In this document: piece after piece, positions 50,771 through 60,302 of the stretch
Numbering within the stretch: position 1 is the first letter of the stretch
How the letters are laid out: each line of letters opens with the position of its first letter
NCBI RefSeq assembly: GCF_011300875.1
Contig: NZ_CP049862.1
Location: forward strand, 62,001 to 126,000
DNA: 64,000 nt
Direction of reading: 5' to 3'
Source of the DNA: Sanguibacter sp. HDW7
GTDB taxonomy: Bacteria > Actinomycetota > Actinomycetes > Actinomycetales > Cellulomonadaceae
Position numbers and translations under genes: made by a program
The notes under the pieces: model-generated
The model's input: the letters and a program-made list of their open reading frames with translations, nothing else
What the model was told of the DNA's origin: nothing
Database searches by the model: none

Positions 50771-50800
50771 CTCCCGGGTGAGGGGCCGTCGGCGCGTCGG

Positions 50801-52990
50801 CTACGCCTCGGGCGTTGCCGCGTCGTCGGCCGCCGCGCCCGCCAGAGCGACCTCGTCGAGATGCCGCGTCCACGTGACGAGCACGAGCGGGACGAGGAGC
50901 GCGAGCCCCACGAGCGGCACGAGGATCCCCGAGTCGTTGACCGCGAAGCCGAGAACGAGCGACGTGCTCGCCCCGGCGAGCGCGGCGCCGAGCAGCGGCT
51001 GCACCGCGACGGCCTCGCGCACCGGCTCGGTCGGGAAGACGTGCCACCGGAAGCCCGCCCAGAGCAGGGCGACGCCGACGAGGACGCCGACGAGCGCGAG
51101 CGGCGACGTGAAGAGCCCGCCGACGTTCTGCGAGAGCTTGCGCGCCACGACGTCGAGACCTTCGCCGTCGAGCACCTGCTGCACGAACGCGCCGAGGTGC
51201 GTGCGCGCGGCCGCGGGGCGCAACCAGTCGGCCAGGGCGAAGAGGGACACGACGAGCGCGCCGGAACCGAGGACGGCGACGATGCGCCGCCACGTGAGCC
51301 GCACGCCGGCGACGATCAGCATCGTCACGGCGATGCCAGGGACGAGCGCGGGCGGCCCGCCGAAGTCGGCGCCGAGCGACGGCAGGCCGTCGACAACCAG
51401 GACGACGAGCCCGACGAGCCCGACGACGAGGGCCCCGAGCCGCCGACGCCCGCGGGCGACGAAAGGCGCGGCGAGGGCGACCCCGACCACGGGCGTCGTC
51501 GCCGCGAGCAGCGCGAACGTCGTGTTGTTGACGCCGTAGAAGCGGCCGGCGACGAGCGCCTGCGTGCCGATGACGCCGTTGAGCTGCAGGCGAGAGCCTG
51601 TGACGACGTCGGCGAGGAGCACGAGCGTCGTGAGGCCCGCGACGAGCCCGGCCCCGCCGAGCGGGGCGCGGGCGATCGGCCTCGTGCTTGCGAGCGCCGC
51701 GGTGGCGCTCGCAAGCACGACGACGACCCCCACGAGCGTGAGCCACGGGATCTGCGTGCGCCACCACGGGACGAGCGGTGCGAGCGTCGCGGCGAGCGGC
51801 ACCGAGGCGCCGACGAGCGCAGCGGTGTGCAGGAGGCGCGCCGTCCGGGGCGACGATCCGGCGAGGGGGCGCCGCCGCACGAGGATCCCCGCGAGGACAA
51901 TGGGTGCGATGACGAGGAGGGCGTAGCCGACGTAGTGCGGGCTCGTGAGGCTGCGGACCTCGACGGTGCGCAGGGACTCGTCGCGCAGCGCCGCGATCGC
52001 CTGGGCGGCGGGGCGGCCGGGGCCGGTCGCGGCGACGACGGCCCCGGTCGTGCGGACGCCCGCGTCGGCGCCCGCGACGGCGAGGAGCGTGCGCGCCCAG
52101 TCGGCGGTGATGACGTAGCCGGGCTGCCGGGTCGAGGGGCTCGTGAGGGTCGAGCCTGCGGCGGGCGATCCGACGCCGGGGCCTGACGCGGCACCGATCT
52201 GGAGGCGTGGCGCCGTGAAGCCGTCGGCGACGGACGCGACGAGCAGGGTGGTGGAGGTGCCCGCCTCGCGGGAGGTGCTGTCGAGGGCGTCGCGCACAGC
52301 GGTGGCGGCCTGCTCGACGCGGGCGAGGGACGTCGTCCGTTCGGCGGGCGTCGTGCCGCGCACGTCGCCGAGGTCGACGACGACGACATCCGCGTGCGTG
52401 AGGGCGTCAGCCGTCGCGGCGGTGAGCGCTGCCGGGTCCGCCGGGTCGACGGGTGCGTAGCTGCCGTCGAGGAGCCCGTCCGTCCCGGCGAGCGCGATCG
52501 CGGCGCCGGGTCCGAGCGCGGCGGTCGTGCGGCCGGCGGCGGCGAGGGCGTCGCCGACGGTCCCGGGAACGGCGCCGTACGAGCCGCGGGCGTCGACCGA
52601 CGTGTAGACGTCCCACGCGGGGATGCGCCTGTCTGCGCCGGGGCCGGTGAGCGCACGGCAGCTGCCGAACGGCAGGAGCTCCGCGTCCGCCGGGTCGGCG
52701 GCGAGGTCGGCATCGACGGCGCGTGTCGCGGAGGAGACGGAGAGCCAGCCGTCGGCGGGGCACGTGAAGGACCGCAGCGAACGGACGACCGTCGAGCCGA
52801 GCGCACCTCGGGTCGCGAGGTCGTGGAGCGCGGGCGTCGTACGCGGGTCGACGTCCTCCCACTGCAGCCCCGTCGTGCCGACGAGGACGACGTCCGGGCC
52901 GGGCGCCGCGCTCGCGGGCGCCGCCTGCGCGGCGGTGGCGGGCAGGGCGACGAGGCCCGCGGCAAGGACGCTGAGGAGGAGTGCGCGCAC
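50801..52990 (-). CDS. Membrane protein with extracytoplasmic alkaline-phosphatase-like domain
   Basis: 729 residues. Signal peptide (MRALLLSVLAAGLVALPATAAQA), an outside domain of about 340 residues with features of the alkaline phosphatase superfamily (PDVVLVGTTGLQWEDVDPRTTPALHDLATRG, which resembles the metal-site opening, and SVADGFTAPRLQIG late), then ten or so membrane segments (YVGYALLVIAPIVLAGILV onward) and a short cytoplasmic tail. The usual nucleophile Thr/Ser is not where it should be obvious, so activity is doubtful. Related actinobacterial proteins are uncharacterised. GTG start, leaderless-type TAGGCT box. Confidence 0.75.
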   Translation of the reverse strand: MRALLLSVLAAGLVALPATAAQAAPASAAPGPDVVLVGTTGLQWEDVDPRTTPALHDLATRGALGSTVVRSLRSFTCPADGWLSVSSATRAVDADLAADPADAELLPFGSCRALTGPGADRRIPAWDVYTSVDARGSYGAVPGTVGDALAAAGRTTAALGPGAAIALAGTDGLLDGSYAPVDPADPAALTAATADALTHADVVVVDLGDVRGTTPAERTTSLARVEQAATAVRDALDSTSREAGTSTTLLVASVADGFTAPRLQIGAASGPGVGSPAAGSTLTSPSTRQPGYVITADWARTLLAVAGADAGVRTTGAVVAATGPGRPAAQAIAALRDESLRTVEVRSLTSPHYVGYALLVIAPIVLAGILVRRRPLAGSSPRTARLLHTAALVGASVPLAATLAPLVPWWRTQIPWLTLVGVVVVLASATAALASTRPIARAPLGGAGLVAGLTTLVLLADVVTGSRLQLNGVIGTQALVAGRFYGVNNTTFALLAATTPVVGVALAAPFVARGRRRLGALVVGLVGLVVLVVDGLPSLGADFGGPPALVPGIAVTMLIVAGVRLTWRRIVAVLGSGALVVSLFALADWLRPAAARTHLGAFVQQVLDGEGLDVVARKLSQNVGGLFTSPLALVGVLVGVALLWAGFRWHVFPTEPVREAVAVQPLLGAALAGASTSLVLGFAVNDSGILVPLVGLALLVPLVLVTWTRHLDEVALAGAAADDAATPEA

Positions 52991-52997
52991 GGCCCCC

Positions 52998-53003
52998 AGC
53001 CTA
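52998..53003 (-). promoter_or_regulatory. -10 hexamer TAGGCT (minus strand) of a probable leaderless promoter
   Basis: Ends 8 nt before the GTG at 52990. Confidence 0.45.
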
Positions 53004-53050
53004 CGGGCCGTGATCCTCCCGGCCCGGTCCGCGTCCTGGGTGGACGTGCG

Positions 53051-54166
53051 TCAGAGGGTGAGCGCGCGTGGTACCCGGACGAGGAGATCGGCGTGGTCGA
53101 CCCGGCACTCGATCGCGGTGGCACGGCCGACCGGATCGCCGTCGACCTGCGCCTGCGCGCCGTCGGGCACGCGGACCGCGATGCTGCGGCACTGCGTGTG
53201 GTCGATGCGGCCGATCCGGTTGGTCGCGAGGGGCTGCACCCCGAGGCCCTGCATGACGACCTCGCCGAAGAGCTGGGCCCAGCCCGCGACCCCGGCGCGC
53301 GTGTCGATCGCGGCGACGTCGAGGATGCCGTCGTCGAGGAGCGCGTCGGGCAGGAGCGTGATGCCGCCCGGCAGCCTGCCGCAGTTGCCGACGAGCAGCG
53401 TGCGGAGCTTCATGGACGAGCGACGCGTGTCGTCGAGGAGGACGCGTGCCTCGAGGCGTCGGCCGTGGAGGTGGCGGATCCCGCCGAGGAAGTAGGCGAT
53501 CCATCCGACCTTCGCCTTGAGGGTCGTGTCGGTGTCGGCGATCATCGCGGCGTCGAAGCCGATGCCGGCGATGACGAGAAAGATGTGCTCGGAGCCGACC
53601 TCGGCCGCGTCGTCGCCCGCGGGAGCGTCGGTGACGCGGAGCCAGGCGACGTCGATCGCGCGATCGCGTCCCTCGAGGGCGATCTCGAGGGAGCGGGCGA
53701 GGTCCGTCACGGGGATGTCGAGGTTGCGCGCGAGGAGGTTGCCGGTGCCGACGGGCAGCAGCCCCATGGGCACGCCGGTGCCCTGGAGCGTGGTGGCGAC
53801 GGCGCGGACGGTCCCGTCGCCGCCGGCAGCGACGACGACCTCGGCACCGGCCTCGAGCGCGGCGCGGGCCTGGCCCGAGCCCGGGTCCTCGACCGTCGTC
53901 TCGAGCCACAGCGGCTCGAGGCCGAGGCTGCGGCACGCCTTCTCGACGGGTGCGCGGAGCTGGGCGACGTCGGGCTTGGACGGGTTGGCGACGAACGCCA
54001 CGAGCCGACGCGGCGCGTCGGGGACGGGTGGGGACGTGACCGCCAGGTGCGGCCGGTGCGCGAGGTGGCGCGAGCGCCACGTGAGCAACGACAGCGCGAA
54101 CGCGCCCGCCGCCAGCCCGACGGCGAGCACGATCCAGAAGATCTCCCATCCCGACATCCCGCCCAT
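53051..54166 (-). CDS. Diacylglycerol kinase-catalytic-domain lipid kinase
   Basis: 371 residues. One N-terminal membrane helix ([20 protein letters not shown]) anchors a DAGK domain: [39 protein letters not shown] with the GGDGT nucleotide motif, [15 protein letters not shown], and a C-terminal beta-sandwich ending [19 protein letters not shown]. It phosphorylates diacylglycerol, sphingoid or undecaprenol-type lipids; the exact lipid is not readable. ATG 54166 or 54157 (both in frame) are possible starts. Confidence 0.88.
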   Translation of the reverse strand: MGGMSGWEIFWIVLAVGLAAGAFALSLLTWRSRHLAHRPHLAVTSPPVPDAPRRLVAFVANPSKPDVAQLRAPVEKACRSLGLEPLWLETTVEDPGSGQARAALEAGAEVVVAAGGDGTVRAVATTLQGTGVPMGLLPVGTGNLLARNLDIPVTDLARSLEIALEGRDRAIDVAWLRVTDAPAGDDAAEVGSEHIFLVIAGIGFDAAMIADTDTTLKAKVGWIAYFLGGIRHLHGRRLEARVLLDDTRRSSMKLRTLLVGNCGRLPGGITLLPDALLDDGILDVAAIDTRAGVAGWAQLFGEVVMQGLGVQPLATNRIGRIDHTQCRSIAVRVPDGAQAQVDGDPVGRATAIECRVDHADLLVRVPRALTL

Positions 54167-54275
54167 GGGGCGACCATATCGCCGCAGCCCGTCGGGCACC
54201 TCCCGTCCTCACCCCCCGTCTCGTCCCCGCACATGTTCCTGGCGCCGGAGGGGTAGGCCGGGGGCGGCGGACCGA

Positions 54276-54281
54276 TATCCT
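54276..54281 (+). promoter_or_regulatory. -10 hexamer TATCCT of a probable leaderless promoter
   Basis: Ends 7 nt before GTG 54288 of serS; no RBS and no T-box or other leader upstream. Confidence 0.5.
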
Positions 54282-54287
54282 CGTGGG

Positions 54288-55577
54288 GTGATCGATCTCA
54301 AGCTCCTGCGTGACCAGCCCGACGTCGTGCGCGCCTCCCAGGTCGCGCGCGGCGACGACCCCGCCCTCGTCGACGCGGTGCTCGACGCCGACGCGCTGCG
54401 CCGATCGTCGCTCGCGGAGTTCGAGGAGCTGCGCGCCGAGCAGAAGGCGCACGGCAAGAAGGTCGCGCAGGCGGCGTCGCCCGAGGAGCGCGCGGAGCTG
54501 CTGCGCCACACCAAGGAGCTCGCGGAGAACGTCAAGGCCCGCGAGGCCGAGGCGAACGCCGCAGGCGCGCGCCTCGACGAGCTGCTCATGCGGATCTCCA
54601 ACGTCGTCCTCGACGGCGTCCCCGCCGGCGGCGAGGACGACTTCGTCGTCGTCAAGGAGGTCGGCACGCCGCGCGACTTCGCCGCGGAGGGCTTCGAGCC
54701 CCGCGACCACCTCGCCCTCGGCGAGATGCTCCGCGCGATCGACACCGAGCGCGGCGCGAAGGTCTCGGGCTCGCGCTTCTACTACCTCACGGGCATCGGC
54801 GCGCGCCTGGAGCTCGCGCTGCTCAACGCGGCGGTCGCCAAGGCGCTCGAGCACGGCTTCACGCCGATGATCACGCCGACGATCGTCAACCCGGAGATCA
54901 TGCGCGGCACGGGCTTCCTCGGTGCGCACGCGGACGAGATCTACTACCTCGGTGCGGACGACCAGTACCTCGTCGGCACGTCCGAGGTCGCGCTCGCGGG
55001 CTACCACTCGAACGAGGTCGTCGACCTCTCCGAGGGGCCGCTGCGCTACGCGGGCTGGAGCGCCTGCTACCGCCGTGAGGCCGGCTCGTACGGCAAGGAC
55101 ACGCGTGGCATCATCCGCGTGCACCAGTTCCACAAGGTGGAGATGTTCTCGTACGCGCGCATCGAGGACGCCGAGGCCGAGCACGCGCGTCTGCTCGCGC
55201 TCGAGGAGGAGATGCTCGCGCTCGTCGACCTCCCGTACCGCGTCATCGACACGGCGGCGGGCGACCTCGGCTCGTCGGCCGCGCGCAAGTTCGACTGCGA
55301 GGCGTGGCTGCCGACGCAGCAGCGCTTCCTCGAGCTCACGTCGACGTCGAACTGCACGACGTTCCAGGCGCGCCGTCTCGGCGTGCGCGAGCGCGTCGAG
55401 CGCGACGGCCGCAGCGAGATGCGGGCGGTCGCGACGCTCAACGGCACGCTCGCGACGACGCGCTGGATCGTGGCGATCCTCGAGAACCACCAGCTGCCCG
55501 ACGGCTCGGTGCGTGTGCCCGAGGGGCTCCGGCCGTTCCTCGGGGGCCTCGAGGTGCTCACCCCGGCGGGCGCGTGA
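54288..55577 (+). CDS. serS: Seryl-tRNA synthetase
   Basis: 429 residues, usual length. The N-terminal antiparallel coiled coil (about 25-105) that grips the tRNA extra arm is followed by the class II core: motif 1 around [11 protein letters not shown], motif 2 [29 protein letters not shown] (in parts), and motif 3 [25 protein letters not shown] and the serine-binding [13 protein letters not shown] are intact. Charges tRNASer in the cytoplasm. Overlaps the next gene by 4 bp (GTGA). Confidence 0.97.
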   Translation: MIDLKLLRDQPDVVRASQVARGDDPALVDAVLDADALRRSSLAEFEELRAEQKAHGKKVAQAASPEERAELLRHTKELAENVKAREAEANAAGARLDELLMRISNVVLDGVPAGGEDDFVVVKEVGTPRDFAAEGFEPRDHLALGEMLRAIDTERGAKVSGSRFYYLTGIGARLELALLNAAVAKALEHGFTPMITPTIVNPEIMRGTGFLGAHADEIYYLGADDQYLVGTSEVALAGYHSNEVVDLSEGPLRYAGWSACYRREAGSYGKDTRGIIRVHQFHKVEMFSYARIEDAEAEHARLLALEEEMLALVDLPYRVIDTAAGDLGSSAARKFDCEAWLPTQQRFLELTSTSNCTTFQARRLGVRERVERDGRSEMRAVATLNGTLATTRWIVAILENHQLPDGSVRVPEGLRPFLGGLEVLTPAGA

Positions 55578-56464
55578 CGTCTCAGGGCCCTGCGCCGCGG
55601 CTGCGCTCGGCGTCCGACTATGAGCGCTTCGGCGACCCGCTCGACCTGCCGCGGCTCGGCGCGGGCGAGCGGTTCCTCGTCGCGCTCGACGTCGACGGCA
55701 CGATCATGTCCGAGGACGGCTTCGTCTCGGCGGAGCTCAGGCGTGCGGTCGCGCTGCTGCGTGCGGAGGGGCACCACGTCGTGCTCGCGACGGGCCGTCC
55801 GCTCGTCGCTCTGCTGCCGGTCGCTGCGGAGCTCGGGCTCGTCGGGACGCCGCTCGTCGCGGCGAACGGCTCGGCGACGGCGGTGCTGCGCGAAGACGGC
55901 TCGTTCCGGCTCACCGATGCTGTGACGTTCCGGCCGGAGCGAGCGCTCGACGTGCTGCTCGCTCGGATGCCGGCGACGTTCTTCGCGGTCGAGGAGGTGG
56001 GTGTCGGCTACTGGGTCGGCGCGGACTTCCCCGAGGGCACGATCATGGGTCGGCAGAAGGTCGTCGACCTCGCGCTGCTCGAGGGCGTCGAGACGACGCG
56101 GATCTGCGCGGTCGACGCGGGCGAGCACGACCCGCGCCTCGACGCGGAGCTGGCGCTCCTGGGGCTCGACATCGTCCACTTCACGATCGCGGGGACGCGC
56201 TGGCTCGACGTCGCGCCGCACGGCGTGACGAAGGCGTCGGCGCTCGAGGACCTGCGGGTGCGGCTCGGGGTGCGCGCGGACGCGACGGTCGCGGTGGGCG
56301 ACGGCGGCAACGATGTCGAGATGCTCGGCTGGGCGGCTCAGGGCGTCGCGATGGGGCATGCCACGGCTGACGTCGTCGCGGCCGCGGACCGCGTGACGGG
56401 ACCGATCACGGACGACGGTGCGGTGCCGGTTCTCCACGACGTCCTCGTCGCCGGCCGGGGCTGA
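55574..56464 (+). CDS. Cof-type HAD-family phosphatase
   Basis: 296 residues. HAD motif [12 protein letters not shown] (DxDGT), motif II ATGRP, motif III Lys in HGVTKASAL and motif [16 protein letters not shown] cap of the C2B type lies between. Such phosphatases dephosphorylate sugar phosphates or pyridoxal and flavin phosphates. GTG start overlaps the serS stop (GTGA), so it is translated together with SerS; the pairing is common in actinobacteria but its reason is unknown. Confidence 0.92.
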   Translation: MTSQGPAPRLRSASDYERFGDPLDLPRLGAGERFLVALDVDGTIMSEDGFVSAELRRAVALLRAEGHHVVLATGRPLVALLPVAAELGLVGTPLVAANGSATAVLREDGSFRLTDAVTFRPERALDVLLARMPATFFAVEEVGVGYWVGADFPEGTIMGRQKVVDLALLEGVETTRICAVDAGEHDPRLDAELALLGLDIVHFTIAGTRWLDVAPHGVTKASALEDLRVRLGVRADATVAVGDGGNDVEMLGWAAQGVAMGHATADVVAAADRVTGPITDDGAVPVLHDVLVAGRG

Positions 56465-56472
56465 TCCGGTGG

Positions 56473-56490
56473 CCGGGTCGCGCGACCCGG
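56473..56490. promoter_or_regulatory. Perfect 18-bp palindrome between HAD and LacI genes
   Basis: CCGGGTCGCGCGACCCGG, no loop, 23 bp before the LacI gene start. Either a terminator of the serS-HAD pair or an operator of the LacI gene. Confidence 0.5.
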
Positions 56491-56513
56491 GCGCGGGAGT
56501 GCACACTGCACGA

Positions 56514-57536
56514 ATGGCGCGCGGCATCGAGGACGTGGCGCGGGAGGCTGGCGTGTCGACCGCGACGGTGTCGCGCGCGCTGCGCGGGATGCCGAACGTC
56601 ACGGAGGCGACGCGCGTGCGCGTCGAGGAGGCCGCGCGGCGCCTCGGCTACCGGCCGTCGCCCTCGGCTGCGGCGCTCGCGACGGGGCGGACGCGCACGA
56701 TCGGCCTGCTCACGCCGTGGATCAACCGCTGGTACTTCTCGAACGTCATCGAGGGTGCTGAGCGCCGGTTGCGGGCGGCGGGGTATGACGCGCTGCTGTA
56801 CTCGTTCGCGGTGTCGGCGCACGGGCGGACGTCGCAGGTCGACCCCGAGGTGCTGCGGCGTCGGGTCGACGGGATCCTCGTGGTCGGGCTCCCGCTCGAC
56901 CCTGCGGAGGTGCAGGCGCTCGAGGCGCTCGAGGTGCCGATCGTCTTCGTCGGCACGGGGCGCGGTGACCACCCGGTCGTGGGGATCGACGACGTCGGGC
57001 TCGCGCGGGCGGCGACGGAGTACCTGATGGGGCTCGGGCACCGGCGGATCGGGCACATCACGGGGACGCCCGACGACCTGCGGAGCTGGACGCCGCCCGA
57101 GGACCGGCGGCAGGGGTGGGCGCGCGTGCTGCGCGACGGTGGGATCGACGCCGAGGACTCGTGGGCCGAGTTCGGCTTCTTCGACATCGAGGGTGGGACG
57201 GTGTCGACCCACCGGCTGCTGGACCGGCACCCGGAGCTCACCGCGCTGTTCGTCGCGTCGGACGAGATGGCGATGGGGGCGATGCTCGCGGCGCGTGAGC
57301 GGGGCCTGCGGGTCCCGGAGGACCTCTCGATCGTCGGGGTCGACGGTCACGACATCGCGGAGCTCGTAGGGCTCACGACGATGGCGCAGCCGGTCGTGCA
57401 GCAGGGGTCGGCCGCCGCGGGGATCATGCTCGGGCTCATCGGCGCGGAACCGGCCGGTCCGGCGCCGGACGCCGGTGCGGTGATGTTCCCGACGACGCTC
57501 GTGGTGCGGACGACGACAGCGGCCCCTCCCGTCTGA
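56514..57536 (+). CDS. LacI-family transcriptional regulator
   Basis: 340 residues. HTH plus hinge: IEDVAREAGVSTATVSRALRG, with NVTEATRVRVEEAARRLGYRPS, YLPS-like hinge (SAAALATGRTRTIGLLTP), then a periplasmic-binding-protein-like sensor domain with VDGILVVGLP, GLARAATEYLMGLGHRRIGHI and TALFVASDEMAMGAM. Controls the sugar ABC operon that starts 173 bp downstream in the same direction; the TGTAAGCGCTTGCA site there is the expected operator. ATG 56514; the frame is open further upstream but overlaps the HAD gene. Confidence 0.94.
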   Translation: MARGIEDVAREAGVSTATVSRALRGMPNVTEATRVRVEEAARRLGYRPSPSAAALATGRTRTIGLLTPWINRWYFSNVIEGAERRLRAAGYDALLYSFAVSAHGRTSQVDPEVLRRRVDGILVVGLPLDPAEVQALEALEVPIVFVGTGRGDHPVVGIDDVGLARAATEYLMGLGHRRIGHITGTPDDLRSWTPPEDRRQGWARVLRDGGIDAEDSWAEFGFFDIEGGTVSTHRLLDRHPELTALFVASDEMAMGAMLAARERGLRVPEDLSIVGVDGHDIAELVGLTTMAQPVVQQGSAAAGIMLGLIGAEPAGPAPDAGAVMFPTTLVVRTTTAAPPV

Positions 57537-57620
57537 CCGGGTCGTCCGACGTGTGCGGTTGCTTGCGCTTGTTGCGCAATCGTTACGGGATTCTGGCGGC
57601 CGTCTAGTTGCGTGAGTCAC

Positions 57621-57636
57621 ATGTAAGCGCTTGCAT
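57621..57636. promoter_or_regulatory. LacI-type operator ATGTAAGCGCTTGCAT
   Basis: A 16-bp palindrome with a single mismatched pair and the CG-centred AAGCGCTT core typical of LacI/CcpA-family sites, 74 bp before the binding-protein gene and 85 bp after the regulator gene. Confidence 0.75.
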
Positions 57637-57709
57637 GGGGGAGGGTAGCGCTCCCACGATGGTGGCGCTGCTGGAGCTGGCACACCCCTTCCATGGAGGA
57701 GACTCAACG

Positions 57710-59125
57710 ATGAGCACGAGGAAGTCCACGATCGCCGTCTCGGCGATCGCCGCAAGCCTGCTGCTGGCGCTTAGCGCCTGCGCACCCGACCCGGCCGACC
57801 CGGGCAAGACGACGGGCACGGGGACCGGCACCGGCAGCGCCGCCCCGACCGCCGACGTCAAGCCCGGCTGTGAGGACTACGCCGTCTACGGCGACCTGTC
57901 CGGCAAGACGGTCTCGATCTACACGTCGATCGTCGAGCTCGAGGGCGAGGACCAGAAGGAGTCCTACAAGCAGTTCGAGGAGTGCACCGGCGCGACGATC
58001 GACTACGAGGGTTCGCGCGAGTTCGAGGACCAGCTCCCGATCCGCATCGAGGCGGGCAACGCCCCCGACATCGCGTACCTGCCGCAGCCGGGCCTCCTCA
58101 AGACCCTCGTGGCGAACTACCCGGGCAAGGTCATCGCCGCGTCCGAGGGCACCGCCGCGAACGTCGACAAGTTCTTCTCCCCGTCGTGGAAGGACTACGG
58201 CACGGTTGACGGCACCTTCTACGCCGCGCCGCTCGGCGCCAACATGAAGTCCTTCGTCTGGTACAACCCGGGCATCTTCACGGAGAAGGGCTACGCGATC
58301 CCCACGACGTGGGACGAGATGCTTGCCCTCACCGACAAGATCGCCGCCGACTACCCCGACTCCAAGCCGTGGTGCGCGGGCATCGAGTCGGGTGGCGCGA
58401 CCGGTTGGCCGGCGACCGACTGGGTCGAGGACGTCATGCTCCGCACCGCGGGCCCCGACGTCTACGACAAGTGGGTCTCCCACGAGATCCCGTTCAACGA
58501 CCCGCAGGTGGTCGCGGCCCTCGACGCCGTCGGTGCCATCCTCAAGGACCCGGCCCGCGTCAACGGCGGCTTCGGTGACGTCAAGAGCATCGCGACGACG
58601 CCGTGGACCGACGGTGGCCTCCCGATCATCCCCGAGGAAGGCGCTGCGCCGAAGTGCTTCCTCCACCGCGCCGCCAACTTCTACCAGAACAACTGGCCGA
58701 AGGGCACGACGGTCGCGGAGGACGGCGACGTCTTCGCGTTCTACCTCCCGGGCAAGACCGCTGACGACAAGCCGGTCCTCGGCGGTGGCGAGTTCGTCGC
58801 GGCCTTCCGTGACGCTCCTGAGGTCGCGGCCTTCCAGGCATTCCTCGCCTCGGACACCTGGGCCAACGCGAAGGCCAAGGCCACCGAGGGCGGCGGCTGG
58901 GTCTCGGCCAACTCCGGCCTCGACGTCAACAACCTCGCGACCGACTTCGACAAGCTCGCCGCGAGCGTGCTCGGTGACAAGAACTCGGTCATCCGGTTCG
59001 ACGCCTCCGACCTCATGCCGGCCGAGGTCGGCGCCGGCTCCTTCTGGAAGGAGATGGTGAAGTTCTTCTCCGAGGACAAGTCGTCGCAGGCGGTCGCGGA
59101 CGCGATCGAGAAGACCTGGCCGTGA
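57710..59125 (+). CDS. Sugar-binding lipoprotein of an ABC importer (alpha-glucoside type)
   Basis: 471 residues. Lipobox LALSAC (acylated C24), then a family 1 binding fold: KTVSIYTSIVELEGEDQKESYKQFEECTGATIDYEG, NAPDIAYLPQPGLLKTLV and FVWYNPGIFTEKGYAIPTTWDEMLALT, seen in AglE/ThuE-like alpha-glucoside or trehalose binders. Conserved Trp-rich ligand segments (PTTWDEM, GGWVSANSG) support a sugar ligand. Strong RBS GGAGGAG. First gene of the LacI-controlled operon; two hairpins follow it before the permease genes. Confidence 0.93.
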   Translation: MSTRKSTIAVSAIAASLLLALSACAPDPADPGKTTGTGTGTGSAAPTADVKPGCEDYAVYGDLSGKTVSIYTSIVELEGEDQKESYKQFEECTGATIDYEGSREFEDQLPIRIEAGNAPDIAYLPQPGLLKTLVANYPGKVIAASEGTAANVDKFFSPSWKDYGTVDGTFYAAPLGANMKSFVWYNPGIFTEKGYAIPTTWDEMLALTDKIAADYPDSKPWCAGIESGGATGWPATDWVEDVMLRTAGPDVYDKWVSHEIPFNDPQVVAALDAVGAILKDPARVNGGFGDVKSIATTPWTDGGLPIIPEEGAAPKCFLHRAANFYQNNWPKGTTVAEDGDVFAFYLPGKTADDKPVLGGGEFVAAFRDAPEVAAFQAFLASDTWANAKAKATEGGGWVSANSGLDVNNLATDFDKLAASVLGDKNSVIRFDASDLMPAEVGAGSFWKEMVKFFSEDKSSQAVADAIEKTWP

Positions 59126-59140
59126 CGCAGGGATGATGTA

Positions 59141-59177
59141 GGTCCGGGGCCGCGCCGCACGCGGTCGGCCCCGGACC
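59141..59177 (+). terminator. Hairpin 1 between the sugar-binding protein and permease genes
   Basis: GGTCCGGGGCCG (59141-59152) with CGGCCCCGGACC (59166-59177), perfect arms over 13 bases that themselves contain CCGC/GCGG. Likely partial terminator or mRNA-protecting stem. Confidence 0.65.
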
Positions 59178-59196
59178 GTCAGCCATCCGGGGGCGA

Positions 59197-59220
59197 GCCC
59201 GCACCGCACGCGGTGCGGGC
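59197..59220 (+). terminator. Hairpin 2 between the sugar-binding protein and permease genes
   Basis: GCCCGCACCG (59197-59206) with CGGTGCGGGC (59211-59220), perfect, four-base loop. Confidence 0.6.
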
Positions 59221-59264
59221 CGTCCTGCCGTATCGGTCAATGAAGCCCGAGCTGGAGGCACCAG

Positions 59265-60302
59265 TTGAGCACCATCGAATATGTGCAGTACTACTTCTCC
59301 TGGCTGTGGGGAGAGGTGCGCAACTTCCTCCTCGTGGCCGAGAGCCCGATGCAGAAGTTCACCGTCATGATCGTCGCCGTGCTGCTCTTCGTCGGCGTCA
59401 TGGCGCTCCTTCTGTGGCTCGTCGACCGCCCCAGGAGGACGCGCAACTGGCTCGTCGCCGGCGCGTTCGCGGGACCGGCGCTCCTGCTCGTGGGCTTCGG
59501 CCTCGTCTACCCGGCGCTCTCGACGACCAAGGGCTCGTTCTACGACAAGCGGGGCCAGAACTTCATCGGCCTCGACAACTACGTGCGTGCTTTCACCGAC
59601 CCTGACTTCCAGGTCGTGCTCCGCAACACGATCATCTGGGTCGTGCTCGTTCCCCTGCTCTCGACCCTCATCGGTCTGGTCTACGCCGTGCTCGTCGACC
59701 GCACCCGGTTCGAGAAGGCCGCCAAGTCCCTCGTCTTCCTGCCGATGGCGATCTCCATGGTCGGGGCCTCGGTCATCTGGAAGTTTGTCTACGAGTACCG
59801 CGAGGCGAGCGCCAACCAGATCGGACTGCTCAACCAGGTGCTCGTCTGGGTAGGGCTCGAGCCGCAGCAGTTCTTGCTCAACCAACCGCTCAACACGCTC
59901 TTCCTCATCATCGTCATGGTGTGGATCCAGGCCGGGTTCGCGATGACCATCCTCTCGGCGTCGATCAAGGCGATCCCCGACGACATCGTCGAGGCGGCCC
60001 GCCTCGACGGGCTGTACGGCTTCGGGATGTTCCGCTACATCACCGTGCCGAGCATCCGGCCTGCGCTCGTCGTCGTCCTCACGACGATCGCCATGGCCAC
60101 GCTCAAGGTGTTCGACATCGTGCGCACGATGACCGCCGGGAACTTCGGTACCTCCGTCGTCGCGAACGAGTTCTACATGCAGAGCTTCAAGTTCAACGAC
60201 AAGGGGATGGGGGCCGCGCTCGCGGTGCTCCTCTTCATCTTCGTCATCCCGCTCATCGTGTACAACGTCCGCCAGATGCGGAAGGTGGAGGAGATCCGAT
60301 GA
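59265..60302 (+). CDS. Sugar ABC importer permease 1 (MalF/AglF-like)
   Basis: 345 residues, eight hydrophobic segments: two extra N-terminal helices (FTVMIVAVLLFVGVMALLLWLV; LVAGAFAGPALLLVGFGLVYPAL) before the six-helix core. The EAA loop is EAARLDGLYGFGMFRYITVPSIRP. TTG start at 59265, with GGAGG at 59253-59257, is used since it fits the first codons MSTIEY. The stop overlaps the next permease by 4 bp. Confidence 0.93.
   Translation: MSTIEYVQYYFSWLWGEVRNFLLVAESPMQKFTVMIVAVLLFVGVMALLLWLVDRPRRTRNWLVAGAFAGPALLLVGFGLVYPALSTTKGSFYDKRGQNFIGLDNYVRAFTDPDFQVVLRNTIIWVVLVPLLSTLIGLVYAVLVDRTRFEKAAKSLVFLPMAISMVGASVIWKFVYEYREASANQIGLLNQVLVWVGLEPQQFLLNQPLNTLFLIIVMVWIQAGFAMTILSASIKAIPDDIVEAARLDGLYGFGMFRYITVPSIRPALVVVLTTIAMATLKVFDIVRTMTAGNFGTSVVANEFYMQSFKFNDKGMGAALAVLLFIFVIPLIVYNVRQMRKVEEIR

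Noticed and set aside
54167-54287. T-box or other leader before serS
   Set aside because: The gap to the divergent lipid kinase is about 120 bp, lacks a specifier-stem pattern or T-box sequence, and the -10 box implies a leaderless transcript.
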